64,000 nt of DNA. Origin: Panulirus ornatus (lineage: Eukaryota > Arthropoda > Malacostraca > Decapoda > Palinuridae). The notes beneath the pieces were generated by a model, which did not search any database, was not told where the DNA came from, and saw only the letters and a list, made by a program, of their open reading frames with translations. Below are positions 60,160-64,000 of this stretch, piece after piece. A program made the position numbers and the translations under genes. The stretch covers positions 22,023,517 through 22,087,516 of the forward strand of contig NC_092241.1 in the NCBI RefSeq assembly GCF_036320965.1, in the 5' to 3' direction. Position 1 is the stretch's first letter, and each line of letters opens with the position of its first letter.

Positions 60160-62491
60160 TACATAATCGCTGTTTCCCGTGTCGGCGAGGTAGCGCCAGG
60201 GAATAGACGAAGAATGGCCCATCCACTCATCTACATATACATATGCATAAATGCCCGCATACGCGTATATACATACATATATAGACATTACAAAATATCT
60301 GTATGCAAATGTACTTATTCATACTTGCTTGCCTTTATCCATTCCTGACGTTACCCCACCCCACAGGAAAATGGCATCGATATCCCCTGCTTCAGTGAGG
60401 CAGCGCCAGGAAAACAGACAAATAAGGCCACATTCTTTTACCCTCAGTCTCTAGCCGTCATGTGTAATGCACCGAAACCACAGCTCCCTATCCACATCCA
60501 GGCCCCACAGACCTTTCCATGGTTTACCCCAGACGCTTCACATGCCCTGGTTCGATCCATTTACAGCACGTCGACCCCGGTATACCACATCGTTCCAATT
60601 CACTCTATTCCTTGCACGCCTCTTACCCTCCTGTATGTTCAGGCCCCGATCGTTTAAAATCTTTTTCACTCCATCCTTCCAAATCCAATTTGGTTTCCTG
60701 CTTCTCCTTGTTCCCTCCACCTCTGACACATATATCTTCTTTGTCAATCTTTCTTCACTCATTCACTCCATATGTCCAAACCATTTCAGCACACCCTTTC
60801 CTGCTCTCACAACCATACTCTTACCCTTTCATTACTTACTCGATAAAACCACTTCACACTTCATATTGTCCTCAAATACTTCATTTCCATTACATCCACC
60901 CTCCTCCGTACAACCCTATCTATACCCATGCCTCGCAACCATACAATATTGTTGGAACCACTATTCCTTCAAACATACCTATTTTTGCTCTCCGAGATAA
61001 CGTTCTTTCCTTCCACACATTCTTCATCGCTCCCAGAACCTCGCCCCCCCCCCCCACCCCCCATCCCCACCTTATGACTCATTTCCGCTTCTATGATTCC
61101 ATTCGCTGTTAAGTCCACTCCCAGATATCTAAAACACTTCACTTCCTCCAATTTTTCTCCAATCTGTTACAATTATCTCCCCTAGTTACCGATGAATGTT
61201 ACAGTTACCCAATATTTCTTATTCAGTTTTCTTTGAGAAATTGTACAGAAAGCGGAAGCCAAGATCAAGCTTTTCTCTCGGAATGGCCAATAGAGGAGCT
61301 GTTGGTAAACATAAGATGTAATCTGTACACATCTCAGGAATTTCAAACCCTTACGTTATATAATTGAGGCCAGTAAATTTGCCAAAGTGATGTTAAGCAA
61401 AGTAATATAGAGAGAGAGATCTATGTATCATGATAAATGGTATTATGTATGTTACGAGAGAGCCATGTTTACTTTGCTACTATAAATGTTCTTTTATCGA
61501 TTTTTATCTGCGTTTCGTATTTGACCAACTTTAGAAGAATGGAAAAGTAGGTATATCATTACGGCCGTCAGTTGTCAGGAGATGTTAGCCAGATGGTAAG
61601 GGAATCTGTGTCCAGCCAAAATCTCTCTGTTAACACAAGCTGTTATCTCAGAGTTATCTTTTTTAATGGGCCTATGGGCTGATTATACACTCTTTAATAT
61701 GTAAGGGGTGGAGGCAGAATGTAACAATTTAAACTCACATCCCAATTAGCTTGTCCCTCAACCCTGCTAAACCTAATAACCTTGCTCATATCTACATTCA
61801 CTCTCAACTTTCTCCTTTCACACCTTTCAAAACTCGGTCACCAACCTCTACAGTTTCTCACACGAATCAGCCTATAAAGCAGTATCATCGACAAACAACA
61901 ACTGACTCACTTCCATGCCCTCTCATCCACAACAGACTGCATACTTGCCCCTCTCTCCAAAACCTTGCATTTACCTCCCTATACACCCCATCCATAAACA
62001 AATTAAACAACCTTGGGGACTTTACACACCCCTGTTGCAGACCGACATTCACTGGGAACCAATCACTCTCCTCCCTTCCTACTCGTATACATGCGTTACA
62101 TCCTTGGTGAAAACTTTTCACAGCTTTTAGCAACTTACCTCCCACACCATATACTCTTAAACCCTTCCACAAGGCATCTCTATAAACCCTATCAAATGCC
62201 TTCTCCAGATCCATAAATGCTACATACAAATCCATTTGATATTTCTATTTATTTCTCAAATACGTTTTTCAAAGCAAACACCAGATCCTCTACCACTTCG
62301 TAAGCCACACTGTTCTTCCCCAATCTGATGCTCTGTACATGCCTTCACCCTCTCAATCGATACCCTTTGATATAATTTCAAAGGAATACTCAAAAGACTT
62401 ATGCCTCTACAGCTTGAACACTTATTTTTATCCCCTTTGCCTTTGTACAATGGTACTATGCATGCGCTCCGCCATTCCTCAGGCACTTCAC
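60160..62491 (-). mobile_element. Divergent RTE-like LINE copy P, interrupted; 3' part of a twin-primed pair
   Basis: An older minus-strand copy. It has a diverged 3'-terminal module (CGCTGTTTCCCGTGTCGGCG on the plus strand), the long UTR, and coding sequence from the C-terminus to the GEKLEEVKCF codons at 61164. A 562-bp insert follows (61165-61726). The remaining RT codons then run to 62491, beginning EVPEEWRSACIVPLYKGKG. Frameshifts and stops are frequent. It joins copy Q head to head with no extra bases; together they look like one inserted element. Confidence 0.85.
61165..61726. mobile_element. 562-bp element with TGTTACA termini inserted in LINE copy P
   Basis: It starts TGTTACAATTATCTCCCC and ends in the reverse complement of TGTTACATTCTGCCTCCACC. 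The first seven bases are an exact inverted repeat and pyrimidine-rich CCCC follows on both sides. LINE sequence is collinear across it (TTTTTCTCCAAT before, TTTAAACTCACATCCC after), so it is an insertion. Only AAT might be duplicated. There is no ORF. It could be a MITE; the superfamily is not recognised. Confidence 0.6.
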
Positions 62492-64000
62492 TATCACTGG
62501 GGATAGGGGAAAAAAACTTTCAACGTATTCCCCGCGTGTCGTACAATGCGACTGAGAGGGTGGGGGTGGTGTGGTGGGGGTGGGTGGGCTGATACACCTC
62601 CCCCCCGCCCCCTTGTATTTAGATTTCTAAAAAAGGAAACAGGTGTCAAGCGCGGAGTTCTCATCCTCCTCAAATGGTCAGATTAGGGTGTCTAAATGTG
62701 TGTGAATGTAACTAATGTGAGAAGAAACGAGAGGGATTGGTAGGACGCTTGAGGAAAAAAACCTGGATTTTCTAGTTCTGAGTGAAACAAAGTTCAAGGG
62801 TAAAGTGGAAGAGTGGTTTTGGAAAATCTTGGGAGTAAAGTCAGGGGTTGGTGAGAGGACAAGATCTAAGGAAGGAGTAGCAATACTCATTAAGCAGGAG
62901 TGGTGGGAGTATGTGATAAAGTGTAAGAAAGTTGATTCTAGATTGTTCTGGGTAAAACTGAAAGTGGATGGAGAGAGTTGGGTGATCACTGGTGCCTATG
63001 CACGAGACCGGGTTATGGTGATGGGTGATTTCAGTGCGAAGATGAGTAATGTGGCAGTCGAGGGTATAATTGGTTCACATAGGGTGTTCAGTGTTGTAAA
63101 TGGAAAAGGTAAAGAGCTTGTGGATATGTGTGTTAGGAAAAAAAAACTGGTGATTGCGAATACCGGGTTTCGAAAGACACATACATAAGTATACGTATGT
63201 AAGTAGGAGAGATGGTCAAAGGACATTATTGGATTACGTGTTACTTGATAGGCGTGTAAAAGACAGACTTGTGAAGGCGAAGGTTTTCGAAAAAGAAAAA
63301 AGAATGTTGGGGAGAAGAGAGTGGTGTGAGTAAGTGAGCTTGAAAAGGAGGCTTGTGTGAGAAAGTACCTGGAGAGATTGAGTGTAGAAAGGAAAAAGGT
63401 GAGAGGAAATGAAGAGAGGGGAGTGGGGGAGGAATGGGATGTATTTAGGGAAGCAATGATGGCTTGCACAAAAGATGCACGTGGCATGAGAAAGGTGGTA
63501 GATAGGCAGACTAAAATAGGGTAGTGAGTGGTGGGATGAAGAAGTAATGGTTTTAGTGAAAAAGAAAAGAGAGGCATTTGGACGATATTTGCATGGAAGT
63601 AGTGCAAATGACTGGGATATGTATGAAGGAGAGCGGCAAGAGGTCAAGAGAAAGGTGCAAGAGGTGAAAAAGAGGGTAAACGAGAGTTGGGGTGAGAGAG
63701 TATCATTGAATTTTAGGGATAATGAAAAAATGTTTTGTAAGGAGGTAAATAACGTGTGTAAGACAAGAGAGCTAATGGGAACATCGGTGAAGGGAGAAAC
63801 TTGGGGAGTGATAACAGGTACTGATAGAGTGAGAAGGAGATGAAGTGAGTATTTTGAAGGTTTGTTGAATGTTCTTGATGATAGAGTGGCAGATGTAAGG
63901 TGTTTTTGGTCAGGGTGGTGTGAGAAGTGAAAACGTCAGGGAGAATGTTTTGGTGAAGAGAGAAGAGGTAGTGAAAGCTTTGCGGAAGATGAAATCCGAC
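62492..64000 (+). mobile_element. Divergent RTE-like LINE copy Q with complete 5' end (runs off window)
   Basis: It starts with TATCACTGGGGATA, the LINE 5' terminus, then a diverged 5' UTR to about 62635. Decayed endonuclease and linker coding sequence follow, reaching the RT N-terminus (REEVVKALRKMK) at the window end. Open fragments are 62805-63188 (endonuclease, GAYARDRVMVMGDFSAK) and 63547-63843 (linker). Relative to copy I, 78 bp are missing in frame between two ATGCAC direct repeats (residues 125-151). Stops and frameshifts elsewhere make it dead. Confidence 0.87.

Overview
This window looks like accessory, non-genic DNA from a large, repeat-rich animal genome, most likely a decapod crustacean. 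The grounds are many copies of one RTE-like LINE, long (TA)n, (GA)n and (CA)n microsatellites, and about 24 kb of nearly contiguous minisatellite arrays. The decapod assignment is inference from general familiarity with such repeats. I see no convincing host protein-coding gene, rRNA gene or CRISPR array. Every long ORF is either transposon-derived or an open frame through a tandem repeat.

Layout. 1-6753: a cluster of RTE-like LINE copies (A, B, C, D and a small fragment) in both orientations, a (TA)n block, and a dispersed repeat with a hammerhead-like three-stem layout. 6754-11520: a LINE 5' end with its upstream block, an inverted array of 276-bp units each carrying a tRNA-like Pol III module, and a decayed CR1-like LINE split by a clean RTE-like insertion (copy F) with an 11-bp target-site duplication. 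11521-14234: apparently unique or low-complexity DNA with small degenerate repeats. 14235-38558: five stacked minisatellites with periods of 22, 22, 31, 29/26 and 34 bp. They are broken by a 198-bp hAT-like MITE, one LINE fragment (J) and short unique spacers.

38559-43371: LINE copies G and H, then copy I, the only complete element. Copy I has an uninterrupted 998-codon ORF with an APE-type endonuclease and a reverse transcriptase. 43372-48590: degenerate repeats, (CA)n and (GA)n, and a 39-bp minisatellite whose middle part is inverted. 48591-58760: mostly unrecognised sequence holding decayed fragments of a second, Jockey-like LINE family, more RTE-like fragments (K, L, M, N), a 22-bp minisatellite and (CT)n. 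58760-64000: copy O embedded in (ATT/ATC)n, then a divergent pair P/Q. P/Q looks like one twin-primed LINE insertion with a complete 5' end, itself interrupted by a 562-bp element with TGTTACA termini.

How the parts relate. Copy I encodes the kind of enzyme that could have mobilised the other RTE-like copies. The copies share a 5' terminus built on a TATCCC/GGGATA inverted repeat and a 3' UTR ending in a GC-rich hairpin and an (AATA)/A-rich tail. The tails often run straight into (TA)n tracts. Two copies carry the head-to-head inversion expected from twin priming, and one is a textbook nested insertion. The most unusual signals are the twin-priming pair P/Q, the duplicated block upstream of the LINE 5' end, the inverted tRNA-like array, and strand switches with palindromic junctions inside the 39-bp minisatellite. 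All family names rest on motif recognition by eye; no database search was possible.
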